A DNA stretch of 64,000 bases from Mycobacterium sp. ACS1612 (lineage in GTDB: Bacteria > Actinomycetota > Actinomycetes > Mycobacteriales > Mycobacteriaceae), in NCBI RefSeq assembly GCF_001667505.1, contig NZ_LZHZ01000022.1, positions 150,628 to 214,627 on the forward strand, in the 5' to 3' direction. The position numbers and the translations under genes were made by a program. How positions within the stretch are numbered: the stretch's first letter is position 1; every line of letters starts with the position of its first letter. The notes beneath the pieces are model-generated. The model was given only the letters and a program-made list of their open reading frames with translations, was not told the origin of the DNA and ran no database searches. Positions 43,830 to 52,055 of this stretch are shown here, one piece after another.

Positions 43830-45083
43830 CTATCGGACGAACGCAGGAACACGCTTGACGCCGTGCACGAAGCTGCTGTGCAGCAGGTCGGGCTCACCGA
43901 ACTCGACCGTCGTGAGGCGGGTGAGCAACTCGCGGAAGAGGTTTCGCAGTTCGGTCCTGGCGAGCTGATTGCCAAGACAGAAATGCGGTCCGCCGCCGCC
44001 GAAGCCGAGATGCGGATTCGGCGACCGCTGCGGGTTGAATCGGTGTGGCTCGTCGAAGACCGCCTCATCGCGGTTCGCCGAACAGTAGAACAAGCCGACC
44101 TTGTCGCCCGCGCTGACCGGCTGCCCGTTGATCTCGGTGTCCTGGGTGACAAAGCGCGCGAACTGCAGTACCGGCGACGCGTACCGGACGAACTCCTCGA
44201 CGGCCTGCCCGATCCGGTTGTCGAAGTCGTCCATCAGCCAATCACGTTGGTCGGGATTCTCGGTCAGAGCCATCATCGCGTGTGTGGTCGCCTGTTTGGT
44301 GGTGTCGTTGCCCGCCGACGCCAACAGGATCAGGAATGCGCCGATCTCTTCGTCAGTCAGCCGATGGCCGTCCACTTCGGCGTTGACGATGCTGGTCATC
44401 AAGTCGTCGCCGGGATTGTTGCGCCGGAACTTGGCCAACTCTTGTCCCGTGGTGTTGAGCAGCATGATCTCGTTGACGGTGTCCTGCGCGCGTTCCTCGA
44501 GCGAGCTGTACTCATCGTCACTGAGACCGAACAGCTTCTCGGCGGCCTTCGCCACCGCAGGCTGGTCGGCCTTCGGGACGCCCAGCATCTCCATGATGGT
44601 CACCATCGGAAGCCGTGCGGAACACGCCTCGACGAACTCGATGTTGCCCGCGTCGACGAGGTCGTCGACGATGCTCACCGCGTTGCGGTGGATCTGCTCT
44701 TCGATCTGGCGCACATTGCGCGGGGTGAACGCCGAGCTGATCAGGCGCCGATAGGTGGTGTGTTGCGGCGGATCCATGGTCAGGAAGAACGACGCGAAGC
44801 GCTGGATCTCGGCGGGCATCGGATCCAGCGCCACGCCCTGGGCCGACGTGAACAACTCAGGGTGCTGGCTGACGTAGGCAATATCGGCGCGCCGCGTCAA
44901 CGCCCAGTAGCCCGGCTCCTCCATCGGGAACATCGACGGAAACGGCCGGTGCCAGGACAGGCCGGGACCCGCCCGAAGCCGGGCGAACGACTCGTCACGC
45001 TGCGCGAACGGCTGACTCCAGAAGTCGTGCGATGTGATGTCGATCGGGCTGTACTCACGCGCCTGCACCGCTGCCGCTGTCAC
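43830..45083 (-). CDS. Cytochrome P450 paired with ferredoxin
   Basis: The 417-residue P450 starts with GTG at 45083. It shows the I helix LILLASAGNDTTKQATTHAM (canonical AGxDTT-like), the ExxR helix EEFVRYASP and the haem loop FGGGGPHFCLGNQLARTEL. The C-terminal SFVHGVKRVPAFVR is reminiscent of mycobacterial steroid/terpenoid-hydroxylating P450s, an impression rather than a subfamily assignment. It is divergent from TetR regulator 1 across element B, so it is likely induced by the pathway substrate. Confidence 0.93.
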   Translation of the reverse strand: MTAAAVQAREYSPIDITSHDFWSQPFAQRDESFARLRAGPGLSWHRPFPSMFPMEEPGYWALTRRADIAYVSQHPELFTSAQGVALDPMPAEIQRFASFFLTMDPPQHTTYRRLISSAFTPRNVRQIEEQIHRNAVSIVDDLVDAGNIEFVEACSARLPMVTIMEMLGVPKADQPAVAKAAEKLFGLSDDEYSSLEERAQDTVNEIMLLNTTGQELAKFRRNNPGDDLMTSIVNAEVDGHRLTDEEIGAFLILLASAGNDTTKQATTHAMMALTENPDQRDWLMDDFDNRIGQAVEEFVRYASPVLQFARFVTQDTEINGQPVSAGDKVGLFYCSANRDEAVFDEPHRFNPQRSPNPHLGFGGGGPHFCLGNQLARTELRNLFRELLTRLTTVEFGEPDLLHSSFVHGVKRVPAFVR

Positions 45084-45092
45084 GGAAACAGC

Positions 45093-45120
45093 GTGACACT
45101 TCGGTGGAATTTTGTAAAGC
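45093..45120. promoter_or_regulatory. Bipartite regulatory element, copy B
   Basis: GTGACACTT-N9-TTTGTAAAG lies between the P450 start (45083) and the TetR-1 start (45122). Both genes begin within 10 bp of the element, which is what an autoregulated, divergent operator would look like. The second ATG of the regulator (45128) would suit a leaderless transcript. Confidence 0.72.
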
Positions 45121-45121
45121 T

Positions 45122-45652
45122 ATGACGATGCCGTCGGCAGACAGCTCCAGCCGCGAGCGGATCCTGGCCGCCACCGCCGAGGTGCTCGGCCGCCGCGGCA
45201 TGTCGAAGCTGAGCCTGTCCGAAGTGGCGCTGCAGGCGCGCGTGTCACGGCCGACGCTGTACCGCTGGTTCGGCTCGAAGCGAGAACTGCTCGACGCGTT
45301 CGTGGTGTGGGAGCGGCAGTATTACGAGAGCGCCGTCGCCAGGGCCACCGCCGACCTGCCTGCGTCGGAGTGGCTGGATGCGGCGCTGCGAGTCATCGTC
45401 GAGTACCAGCAGTCCTACCCCGGGCTGCGGATGATCGACATCGAACCCGCCCAGGTCATCGGGCGGCTGGCGCGCGTCATTCCGGTGATGCGGGCGCGGC
45501 TGGAACGGCTGGCGACCGACGCGGATCCCGCGCTCGCGGTCGGGACCGCCGTGCGCGTGGCGGTCTCGCATTATCTGGTGCGCAGCGACGACGACGCCGA
45601 CTTCCTGGCCCAGCTGCGACACGCCGCCCGCATCAAGCATTTCGCGCCTTGA
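45122..45652 (+). CDS. TetR-family regulator 1 of the catabolic locus
   Basis: The 176-residue regulator (ATG at 45122 or 45128) has the helix-turn-helix region RERILAATAEVLGRRGMSKLSLSEVALQARVSRPTLYRWFGSKRELLDAF. Its ligand domain contains IVEYQQSYPGLRMIDIEPAQVIGRLARVIPVMRARL. It is paralogous along its whole length to TetR 2 at 46.9 kb. It sits at element B and overlaps the convergent CoA-transferase gene by 20 bp. I infer that it binds the bipartite element. Confidence 0.92.
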   Translation: MTMPSADSSSRERILAATAEVLGRRGMSKLSLSEVALQARVSRPTLYRWFGSKRELLDAFVVWERQYYESAVARATADLPASEWLDAALRVIVEYQQSYPGLRMIDIEPAQVIGRLARVIPVMRARLERLATDADPALAVGTAVRVAVSHYLVRSDDDADFLAQLRHAARIKHFAP

Positions 45653-46808
45653 GTTCGGCGAGCACTTCGTCGGTGTGTTCACCGAGTCGAGGCGCTGCAG
45701 AACGCGCCGCGCACGGGGTGCCGTGGAAGTCGGCGGGCGTTGCCACCATCGGTACACCGCCTTGCCCGTCGGGTACGTACACGATCCCGCCTGCGGCGTG
45801 AAACTGCTCGTCGGCCACCACGTCTTCGATGGAGTTGATCGGCGACCAGAAGAATTCGGGTTCTGCGGCAAAGACTTTCGCCCATTCTTCGAGCGGTTTG
45901 GTCGCGAAGATCTCGTCGAGCGCGGCGACGAGTTCGCCTGCGTTGGCGGCGCGGGCGTGCGCCGATTCGAACCGCGGATCGGTCAACCAGCCGGGTCGGC
46001 CGACGACCCGGCACAGCGATGGCCAGTGCCGACTGCCCTGCAGGCCGACGATCCAGAACCGCCGCCCGTCGCCTGCCGTGTAGTTGTTCATGCAGGGGTT
46101 GGCCATGTTCTCGCGCTGGCCGATGGCGATGGAATGGCCGGTCATCAGGAAGGTGTTGAGGTCGAAGCTGATCGTGTACGCGCCCTGCCGGTACAGCGAC
46201 GTGCTGACCAGTTGACCTTTGCCGGTTCGCGTTCGCGCGACCAGAGCAGCGCACACCGCGGCGGCCAGGGTCATGCCCGCGGAGTGGTCGCCCATCCCGC
46301 CGCGCTGAAACGGCGGCGTGTCGCCTGGGCGAGTCAGCAAGTGCGCCAACCCCGCTCGCGCCCAGAACGCGGCGACGTCGTAGGCCGCCCGGTCGGCGTC
46401 GGGCCCGTCGCGGCCGTATCCGGTGATCAGGCCGTAGACCAGTCCGGGGTTGCGGGCGGCGACGGTGTCGAAGTCCAACCCGATCCGTGTCAACGCGCCT
46501 GGGCGGATGTTGGTCAGGAAAACGTCTGCGCCGCTGAGTAATTCGAATGTGGTGGCGCGGCCGTCGTCGCTGCCGAGGTCGAGCACGATGCCGCGTTTGT
46601 TGCGGTTGTCCATCTCGAACGGTGGGCTGCTGCCGTCTTCGATGCCGAGCATCCGACCGAAGGTGCGTGCGGGATCGCCGTCAGGTGGTTCTATCTTGAC
46701 GACGTCGGCACCCCAGTCAGCGAGAATTCCTGCCGCCGCCGGACCGGCGACCCAGACGCCGAGTTCGACGACCTTGACTCCATCCAGCGGTCCGGACACG
46801 GTGTACAA
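45633..46808 (-). CDS. Class III (CaiB/BaiF) CoA-transferase
   Basis: The 391-residue enzyme has VVELGVWVAGPAAAGILADWGADVVKIEPPDGD, NRNKRGIVLDLGSDDGRA, the catalytic Asp in AAYDVAAFWARAGL and GQLVSTSLYRQGAYTISFDL, all typical of formyl/acyl-CoA transferases. It starts with TTG at 46808 or the GTG at 46799. It moves CoA between carboxylic acids and would feed the FadE enzymes. It is divergent from TetR 2 and convergent with TetR 1. Confidence 0.92.
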   Translation of the reverse strand: MYTVSGPLDGVKVVELGVWVAGPAAAGILADWGADVVKIEPPDGDPARTFGRMLGIEDGSSPPFEMDNRNKRGIVLDLGSDDGRATTFELLSGADVFLTNIRPGALTRIGLDFDTVAARNPGLVYGLITGYGRDGPDADRAAYDVAAFWARAGLAHLLTRPGDTPPFQRGGMGDHSAGMTLAAAVCAALVARTRTGKGQLVSTSLYRQGAYTISFDLNTFLMTGHSIAIGQRENMANPCMNNYTAGDGRRFWIVGLQGSRHWPSLCRVVGRPGWLTDPRFESAHARAANAGELVAALDEIFATKPLEEWAKVFAAEPEFFWSPINSIEDVVADEQFHAAGGIVYVPDGQGGVPMVATPADFHGTPCAARSAAPRLGEHTDEVLAELKARNA

Positions 46809-46901
46809 CGTATCGCCGCTGTGGCGCTTGTCGGCCGGGTTCGCTCATCGCGACCGATGCACCATTTAGGATGTGTGCACCACACGAGTGAGGTCTCCGA
46901 C

Positions 46902-47450
46902 GTGAATGAACCGCTGCCCGACGCATCCGGCGCCGTCGAGGACACTTCGACGCGGCACCGGATCCTTGTCGCGACCGCGGAAGTGCTCGGCCGCAGCGGT
47001 CAGACCAAGTTGAGCCTCTCGGAGGTGGCGTTGCAGGCCGGCGTGTCGCGGCCCACCTTGTACAGGTGGTTCGCGTCCAAGGGTGAGTTGCTCGACGCGT
47101 TCGGTGTGTTCGAGCGCGAGATGTTCGACGGCGGCATCAGCCGGGCCACGTCGGGGCTGCGGGGCACCGAGAAGCTGGACGCGGCGCTGCGGTTCATCGT
47201 CGAGTACCAGCAGTCGTACTCAGGGGTGCGGTTGGTCGATATCGAACCCGAGGTCGTCATTGCCCAGTTGAGCCGGATCATCCCGGTGATGCGGGCCCGG
47301 CTGCAGAAGCTGATGCCCGGCCCGAATGGCGCGGTGAAGGCGGCGACGGCGATCCGGGTCGCGGTATCGCATTACATCGTGCGCAGCGACGACGGGGATC
47401 AGTTCCTGGCGCAGCTGCGGCATGCGGCCGGAATCAAGCAGAACGGGTGA
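46902..47450 (+). CDS. TetR-family regulator 2 (paralogue of TetR 1)
   Basis: The 182-residue regulator starts with GTG at 46902 (VNEPLPDAS). The DNA-binding part TRHRILVATAEVLGRSGQTKLSLSEVALQAGVSRPTLYRWFASKGELLDAF and the ligand-domain stretch RFIVEYQQSYSGVRLVDIEPEVVIAQLSRIIPVMRARL match TetR 1 almost residue for residue in the helix-turn-helix. Nearly identical recognition helices imply that both proteins read the same operator. Its stop codon lies within element C, which precedes the aldehyde dehydrogenase gene. Confidence 0.92.
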   Translation: MNEPLPDASGAVEDTSTRHRILVATAEVLGRSGQTKLSLSEVALQAGVSRPTLYRWFASKGELLDAFGVFEREMFDGGISRATSGLRGTEKLDAALRFIVEYQQSYSGVRLVDIEPEVVIAQLSRIIPVMRARLQKLMPGPNGAVKAATAIRVAVSHYIVRSDDGDQFLAQLRHAAGIKQNG

Positions 47451-47474
47451 CACTTCGCCGATAGTTTGTAAAGC
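47447..47474. promoter_or_regulatory. Bipartite regulatory element, copy C
   Basis: GTGACACTT-N9-TTTGTAAAG overlaps the TetR 2 stop codon and ends 8 bp before the aldehyde dehydrogenase ATG at 47483. Sequence and spacing match copies A and B. It implies that the dehydrogenase has its own regulated promoter despite lying close behind the regulator gene. Confidence 0.72.
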
Positions 47475-47482
47475 TGTCTGCC

Positions 47483-48967
47483 ATGGCGGGAGTGCAGACG
47501 GAATCCGGCGTGCTGGCCGGCGACGAGCGGATGCTGATTGACGGCGAACTGCAGATCACAAGCAGCAAGGCGACATTCGACGTCGTTCATCCGGCGTCTG
47601 AGCAGGTCGTCGGCCAGGCGACCGATGGAACGGTCAGTGACATGGGGCGGGCCGTTTCAGCGGCCAAACGTGCCTTCGACGAGACAGACTGGTCGCGAGA
47701 TCTGGATTTCCGTTATCACTGCCTGACGCAGTTGCACGAGGCGCTGGAGCGCAACAAGGAGCGACTGCGCCGAGTGCTGGTCACCGAGGTGGGGTGTCCC
47801 GTCACCGTCACGGGCAGTCAGATCGAGAGCCCGATCGCGGAGGTCAAGCACTGGGCCGAGCACGGTCGTGCGTTCGAGTATCTGGTCGACAACGGGGTAC
47901 ACGAGACGCCGCTGGGTCCGGCGCGACGCAAGATCCACTACGAGCCCGTCGGGGTGGTCGGGGCGATCACGCCGTGGAATGTGCCGTTCTATCTCAATGT
48001 GGCCGAGACGGTGCCTGCGTTGATGGCGGGCAACACGGTGGTCTTGAAGCCTGCGCAACTGACGCCGTGGTCGGGCAGCGAGTACGGCCGGATCGTTGCG
48101 GAGGAGACGGATATTCCGGCCGGGGTGTTCAACGTCGTGGTGTCGAATGCGAACGAGGTGGGCGCGGCGCTGTCGGCGGACCCGCGGGTCGACATGATCA
48201 CGTTCACGGGTTCGACGGCGACGGGGCGGGCGATCCTGGCAGCGGGAGCGCCGACGGTGAAGAAGACGCTGCTGGAGTTGGGCGGGAAGTCGGCGCACAT
48301 CGTGCTCGACGATGCGGACTTCAATTCGGCGCTGCCGCTGGCAGCGATGATGGCGTGCGTGATGTCGGGCCAGAGCTGTATCTTGCCGAGCCGAATCTTG
48401 TTGCCGCGCAGCCGCTATGACGAAGGTCTGGCGATCTTGAAGGGTGCGATGGAGAACTTCCCGATGGGCGATCCGTGGACGCCGGGGAATATGCAGGGGC
48501 CGCAGATCAGCGAGACGCAACGGCAGAAGGTGCTCGGGCTGATCCGAAGCGGGCTGGATTCGGGGGCGCGACTGGTGACGGGTGGCGGTGTGCCGGAGCA
48601 CTTGCCGACGGGTTACTACGTGCGGCCGACGCTGTTGGCTGACGTCGACCCGGATTCGAAGGTGGCGCAGGAGGAGATCTTCGGGCCGGTGCTGACGGTG
48701 ACGCCGTACGACGGCGACGACGAGGCGGTCGCGATCGCGAACAACACGATCTACGGGCTGTCGGGTGAGGTCAGCAGCGTCGACGTCGACCGGGCGTTCG
48801 AGGTGGCCAGGCGGATGCGGACCGGCAACGTCACGATCAATGGCAAGAGCCACTTCGGTATTGGCAGCCCGTTCGGTGGGACGAAGCAGAGCGGGCTTGG
48901 CTATCGCAACGGCGAGGAGGGCTACAAGGAGTACCTGGAGGCCAAGACGATCGGAATGCCGGATTGA
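47483..48967 (+). CDS. Aldehyde dehydrogenase
   Basis: The 494-residue NAD(P)-dependent enzyme carries GAITPWNVPFYLNVAETVPALMAGNTVVLKPAQLTPW, the Glu motif LLELGGKSAHIVLDDADF and the catalytic Cys299 in GQSCILPSRILLPRS, followed by QEEIFGPVLTVTPYDGDDEAV and SPFGGTKQSGLGYRNG. It would oxidise the aldehyde released by the HpcH-type aldolase or another step. It is preceded by element C and overlaps the NTF2-like gene by 4 bp (TTGA). Confidence 0.94.
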   Translation: MAGVQTESGVLAGDERMLIDGELQITSSKATFDVVHPASEQVVGQATDGTVSDMGRAVSAAKRAFDETDWSRDLDFRYHCLTQLHEALERNKERLRRVLVTEVGCPVTVTGSQIESPIAEVKHWAEHGRAFEYLVDNGVHETPLGPARRKIHYEPVGVVGAITPWNVPFYLNVAETVPALMAGNTVVLKPAQLTPWSGSEYGRIVAEETDIPAGVFNVVVSNANEVGAALSADPRVDMITFTGSTATGRAILAAGAPTVKKTLLELGGKSAHIVLDDADFNSALPLAAMMACVMSGQSCILPSRILLPRSRYDEGLAILKGAMENFPMGDPWTPGNMQGPQISETQRQKVLGLIRSGLDSGARLVTGGGVPEHLPTGYYVRPTLLADVDPDSKVAQEEIFGPVLTVTPYDGDDEAVAIANNTIYGLSGEVSSVDVDRAFEVARRMRTGNVTINGKSHFGIGSPFGGTKQSGLGYRNGEEGYKEYLEAKTIGMPD

Positions 48968-49347
48968 CCGACGAGGCCGAGATCGCCGCGTTGCTGTACC
49001 GGTCGGTGTTCACCGAGGACGCGTACATCGACTATTCGTCCGCGGGTGCGGTCGTGGGGAGCCGAGACGAGGTCGTGGACTGGTTCGCGGCGAATTTCGG
49101 TGTGATCGCGTGGAGCATGCACTACATCACGAACATCGAAAGCGTTGTCGACGGTGACACGGCGACGGCGCGGGCGATGTTCTACAACCCGATGCAGTTA
49201 CCGGGGATGGCGTCGATGAGTTCGTGCGGTGGGTACTACCACCATGAGTTGGTGCGGACGCCGGACGGGTGGCGCAGTCGACGGTTGCGTGAGGAGAATG
49301 TGTGGTTTCTGAATGCGCCGGCGGAGCCTGCGCAAACCCACATGTAA
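48964..49347 (+). CDS. NTF2/SnoaL-like protein with an internal deletion
   Basis: The 127-residue product starts with a TTG that overlaps the dehydrogenase stop (TTGA). It opens TDEAEIAALLYRSVFTEDAYIDYSSAGAVVGSRDEVVDWFA. Family members have about 17-20 residues between the first helix (LLYR) and VFTED; here these are missing, as though recombination joined two Leu-Tyr-Arg codon runs. The rest of the cone fold is present (HYITNIESVVDGDTATARAMF). The stop codon lies within a 39-bp dispersed repeat, so the last residues may be repeat-derived. Activity is doubtful. Confidence 0.7.
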   Translation: MTDEAEIAALLYRSVFTEDAYIDYSSAGAVVGSRDEVVDWFAANFGVIAWSMHYITNIESVVDGDTATARAMFYNPMQLPGMASMSSCGGYYHHELVRTPDGWRSRRLREENVWFLNAPAEPAQTHM

Positions 49348-49375
49348 AAATGCCCACGTACCGAGCGACAACGCC
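49337..49375 (+). repeat. Dispersed repeat, copy 1
   Basis: The 39-bp unit starts CCCACATG and contains the core AAAATGCCCACGTAC followed by CGAGCGACAACGCC. It contains the TAA of the NTF2-like gene. Copy 2 lies 75 bp away in the same orientation. Confidence 0.8.
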
Positions 49376-49411
49376 CGCTGGCACACACATCGACACCCAA
49401 CGCTCCACAAG

Positions 49412-49450
49412 CCCACATCTGAAAATGCCCACGTACCAAGCGACAACGCC
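49412..49450 (+). repeat. Dispersed repeat, copy 2
   Basis: The unit starts CCCACATC and keeps the core AAAATGCCCACGTAC followed by CAAGCGACAACGCC. It matches copy 1 at all but about three or four positions and lies 34 bp upstream of the winged-helix gene. Confidence 0.8.
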
Positions 49451-49483
49451 GGATCTGTCGGATGTGCGTGCCACGGTTCGGCA

Positions 49484-49801
49484 ATGGAAACCAGGCACGT
49501 TCTGCGGGGCATAGAACTTCGGTATGCGCTGACGATGTATCTGTTGCAGCACGGCCCTACTACGGTCGACGAGCTCATCGAAGCCTTGGAGTGGCAGGGT
49601 TTCGAGATTCCGGGCCGTGCATCGAAGCAAGTGTCGGACGCGCTGCGGTGGGAGCGGCGGCGCGGCAGGGTCCGTCGGATTGCGCGGGGGCTCTATGGCC
49701 CGGGGTTCGTACCGCGCGGCACCGAGCACCGGATCTACACGCGTGTGATGACTATGCGTGCCGCGGCGAAACCCCTGTGGTTTCGAGGTTTCCGGCTATG
49801 A
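49484..49801 (+). CDS. Small winged-helix-like protein framed by repeats
   Basis: The 105-residue product (METRHVLRGIELRYALTMYLLQHG) looks like a winged helix: helices in ALTMYLLQHGPTTVDELIEALEWQG and GRASKQVSDALRWERRRG, then a basic wing GRVRRIARGLYGPGFVPRG. This suggests DNA binding. No partner domain is present. Two copies of a short repeat lie on its left and two inverted copies on its right. It resembles no characterised regulator I can name, and it may belong to a multicopy actinobacterial family. Confidence 0.7.
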   Translation: METRHVLRGIELRYALTMYLLQHGPTTVDELIEALEWQGFEIPGRASKQVSDALRWERRRGRVRRIARGLYGPGFVPRGTEHRIYTRVMTMRAAAKPLWFRGFRL

Positions 49802-49807
49802 GCTCGA

Positions 49808-49843
49808 GTTGTCGCTCAGTACGTGGGCATTTTGAGAAGTGGG
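49808..49843 (-). repeat. Dispersed repeat, copy 3 (inverted)
   Basis: The plus strand reads GTTGTCGCTCAGTACGTGGG followed by CATTTTGAGAAGTGGG, the reverse complement of the left-hand unit with a perfect AAAATGCCCACGTAC core. It starts 7 bp past the stop of the winged-helix gene. Confidence 0.78.
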
Positions 49844-49859
49844 TCCAGATACCGGGCGC

Positions 49860-49896
49860 AACTGTCGCTCAGTACGCGGGCACTTGCGCAAGTCGG
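49860..49896 (-). repeat. Dispersed repeat, copy 4 (inverted, diverged)
   Basis: ACTGTCGCTCAGTACGCGGG followed by CACTTGCGCAAGTCGG keeps the GTCGCTCAGTAC half but differs in the other half. It lies between the winged-helix gene and the convergent end of rlmN. Confidence 0.65.
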
Positions 49897-49913
49897 TCCG
49901 GAAAGCCCGACGC

Positions 49914-51032
49914 TCAGCCCTCGGCCGCCAACTGCCCACAGGCCGCCGCGATTTCGCGGCCCCGAGTATCGCGCACCGTGCACGACACCCCGCGCTCCCG
50001 CACCCGCTTCACGAACTCTCGTTCGGCCGGCTTCGGGCTCGCGTCCCACTCACTGCCCGGCGTCGGGTTCAGCGGAATCACGTTCACATGCGCCAGCGGC
50101 CCCAGCGCCCCGTGCAGACGCTTGCCCAAAAGGTCTGCCCGCCAAGGCTGGTCGTTGACATCGCGGATCAACGCGTACTCGATCGACACCCGCCGCCCCG
50201 TCACGTCCGCGTAATACCGCGCCGCCTCGAGCGCTTCGGCCACTTTCCACCGATTGTTCACCGGCACCAGTGTGTCCCGGAGTTCGTCGTCCGGCGCATG
50301 TAGCGACAGCGCCAACGTCACGCCGAGCCGTTCGTCGGCCAACTTGCGAATCGCGGGTGCCAAGCCCACCGTCGACACCGTCACCGAGCGCGCCGAGATC
50401 CCGAAACCCTGCGGCGGCGCCTCGGTGATCCTGCGCACCGCCGCCACCACCCTGTTGTAGTTGGCCAGCGGCTCCCCCATGCCCATGAACACGATGTTCG
50501 ACAAGCGTGCCCCGCGCGCGGGGCGCGCAATCCCGTCCCCGTCACGGTCTCGCAACTCCACCGCCGCGGCGCGCACCTGCTCCAGGATCTCCGCCGTCGA
50601 CAGATTCCGCGTCAACCCGCCCTGCCCCGTCGCGCAGAACGGGCACGCCATACCGCAGCCCGCCTGCGATGAGATGCACACCGTGTTGCGCTGCGGATAC
50701 CGCATCAGCACCGATTCGAACGTCGTGCCGTCCAGCGCCCGCCACAGCATTTTCCGCGTCTCGCCTGCGTCGCACTCGATCTCCCGCACCGCATTCAACA
50801 GCCGAGGGAACAACGCCGACGCCACCTGATCGCGCACCCCCGCGGGCAGGTCGGTCATCTGCTGCGGGTCGGCGATCAGTCTCCCGAAGTACTGATTCGC
50901 CAGCTGCTTGCCCCGAAACGCCGGCAGACCCAACTCCGCGACGGCGGCCGCCCGGCCCGCGTCGTCGAGGTCAGCAAGGTGCCGCGGCGGCATCGCACGT
51001 CGCGGGGCATCAAAGACGAGAGGTAAAGACAT
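49914..51032 (-). CDS. rlmN: 23S rRNA (adenine-2503-C2)-methyltransferase RlmN
   Basis: The 372-residue radical-SAM enzyme methylates A2503 of 23S rRNA and tRNA A37. The 4Fe-4S motif is [12 protein letters not shown] (CxxxCxxC). [22 protein letters not shown] and the C-terminal [21 protein letters not shown] (catalytic cysteine) are conserved. The ATG at 51032 ([12 protein letters not shown]) is the usual start; the frame extends upstream without support. It shares its gene neighbourhood with cdsA, frr and pyrH, as in other mycobacteria. Confidence 0.97.
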   Translation of the reverse strand: MSLPLVFDAPRRAMPPRHLADLDDAGRAAAVAELGLPAFRGKQLANQYFGRLIADPQQMTDLPAGVRDQVASALFPRLLNAVREIECDAGETRKMLWRALDGTTFESVLMRYPQRNTVCISSQAGCGMACPFCATGQGGLTRNLSTAEILEQVRAAAVELRDRDGDGIARPARGARLSNIVFMGMGEPLANYNRVVAAVRRITEAPPQGFGISARSVTVSTVGLAPAIRKLADERLGVTLALSLHAPDDELRDTLVPVNNRWKVAEALEAARYYADVTGRRVSIEYALIRDVNDQPWRADLLGKRLHGALGPLAHVNVIPLNPTPGSEWDASPKPAEREFVKRVRERGVSCTVRDTRGREIAAACGQLAAEG

Positions 51033-51098
51033 GTACAGCCAGTATCGCATCAGCAACGGAGCGAAATTGATTGGCGATGGCAGGCGTTGATCGCAACC

Positions 51099-52055
51099 AT
51101 GGGAACCATGCCCCTGCCCCCGATGCCGCTGCGCGCCGCGTCGAACCTCACGTTCTTCTATGCTCTGGGCTATCCCATTGGCGCACTTGCTGTTTCAGCG
51201 ATGTCGCCGATGGCGGTACTGCTTTTCCGGTTCGGGCTCGCGGGCGCCATCCTCTCGACATGGGCCCTGCTCTCGCGTGTGACCTGGCCCACTGGCCGCA
51301 CTCTCGTCCATGTCCTGATCACCGGTTTGCTCACCAACGCGCTGCAGTTCATCTGCCTGTACCTGGCCCTGATGCACGGCGCACCCGCGGTGCTCGGCGC
51401 CGTCGTCATCTCAATGAACCCCGTCGTCACCGCCGTGCTCGCGACGCTGTTCCTCGGTGAGGGCCTGACGTGGGCCCGAACAGGGGCACTGGTCCTCGGC
51501 GTCCTCGCGGTACTCGCCGCCTGCGCGGGACGGCTGATCACCATCGGCGGCGTCGACACCGTCGTGCTGCTGCTCCTCGTCGCGCTGCTCAGCCTCGCCG
51601 CCGGCGGTGTCTACCAGCAGCGGTTCTGCTCCGGGGTGGACTTCCGTGCCACCGCGGCACTGCAGAACGGCGTCGCTTTGCTGCCCGTCGCGGTGCTTGC
51701 CACCGTCACACCCTTCACCGTGACGAACCCGTGGAAGGCGGCAGGCGCGGTCGCCGCCGTCATCCTCCTCAACGCCACGCTCTGCATGACCCTCTATGTG
51801 CGCGCGATCAACAACTACGGCGCCGCGGCGGTCGCGATGCTGTTCGCGGTCATCCCCGCCGTTGCCGGCCTGCTGTCCTGGCTGATGCTGGGCCAACGAC
51901 CGGACATCGGAATCGCCGTCGGGCTAGTGGTCGGCGCGGCCGCCTGCTGGCTCAACGCCCGGGTGTCACGCCAGCAGCGTCAGAACGATCCAACCGGCGA
52001 CGGCGGACGGCAGCATCGCGTCGATCCGGTCCATGATGCCCCCGTGACCGGGTAA
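51099..52055 (+). CDS. DMT-superfamily (EamA-type) exporter
   Basis: The protein of about 318 residues has ten hydrophobic segments in two EamA repeats (e.g. [79 protein letters not shown]). It would export a small metabolite across the cytoplasmic membrane. The ATG at 51099 is chosen; a TTG at 51087 is possible. It is inserted between rlmN and cdsA on the opposite strand, and its last 30 codons (polar tail) overlap the 3' end of cdsA. Confidence 0.85.
   Translation: MGTMPLPPMPLRAASNLTFFYALGYPIGALAVSAMSPMAVLLFRFGLAGAILSTWALLSRVTWPTGRTLVHVLITGLLTNALQFICLYLALMHGAPAVLGAVVISMNPVVTAVLATLFLGEGLTWARTGALVLGVLAVLAACAGRLITIGGVDTVVLLLLVALLSLAAGGVYQQRFCSGVDFRATAALQNGVALLPVAVLATVTPFTVTNPWKAAGAVAAVILLNATLCMTLYVRAINNYGAAAVAMLFAVIPAVAGLLSWLMLGQRPDIGIAVGLVVGAAACWLNARVSRQQRQNDPTGDGGRQHRVDPVHDAPVTG

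Noticed and set aside
47657..48853. A 398-codon open frame on the minus strand
   Set aside because: It is antisense to the aldehyde dehydrogenase and has extreme Arg/His content.
49337..49450. A CRISPR array
   Set aside because: Only two direct copies with one 36-bp gap, further copies are inverted, and no cas gene is present.
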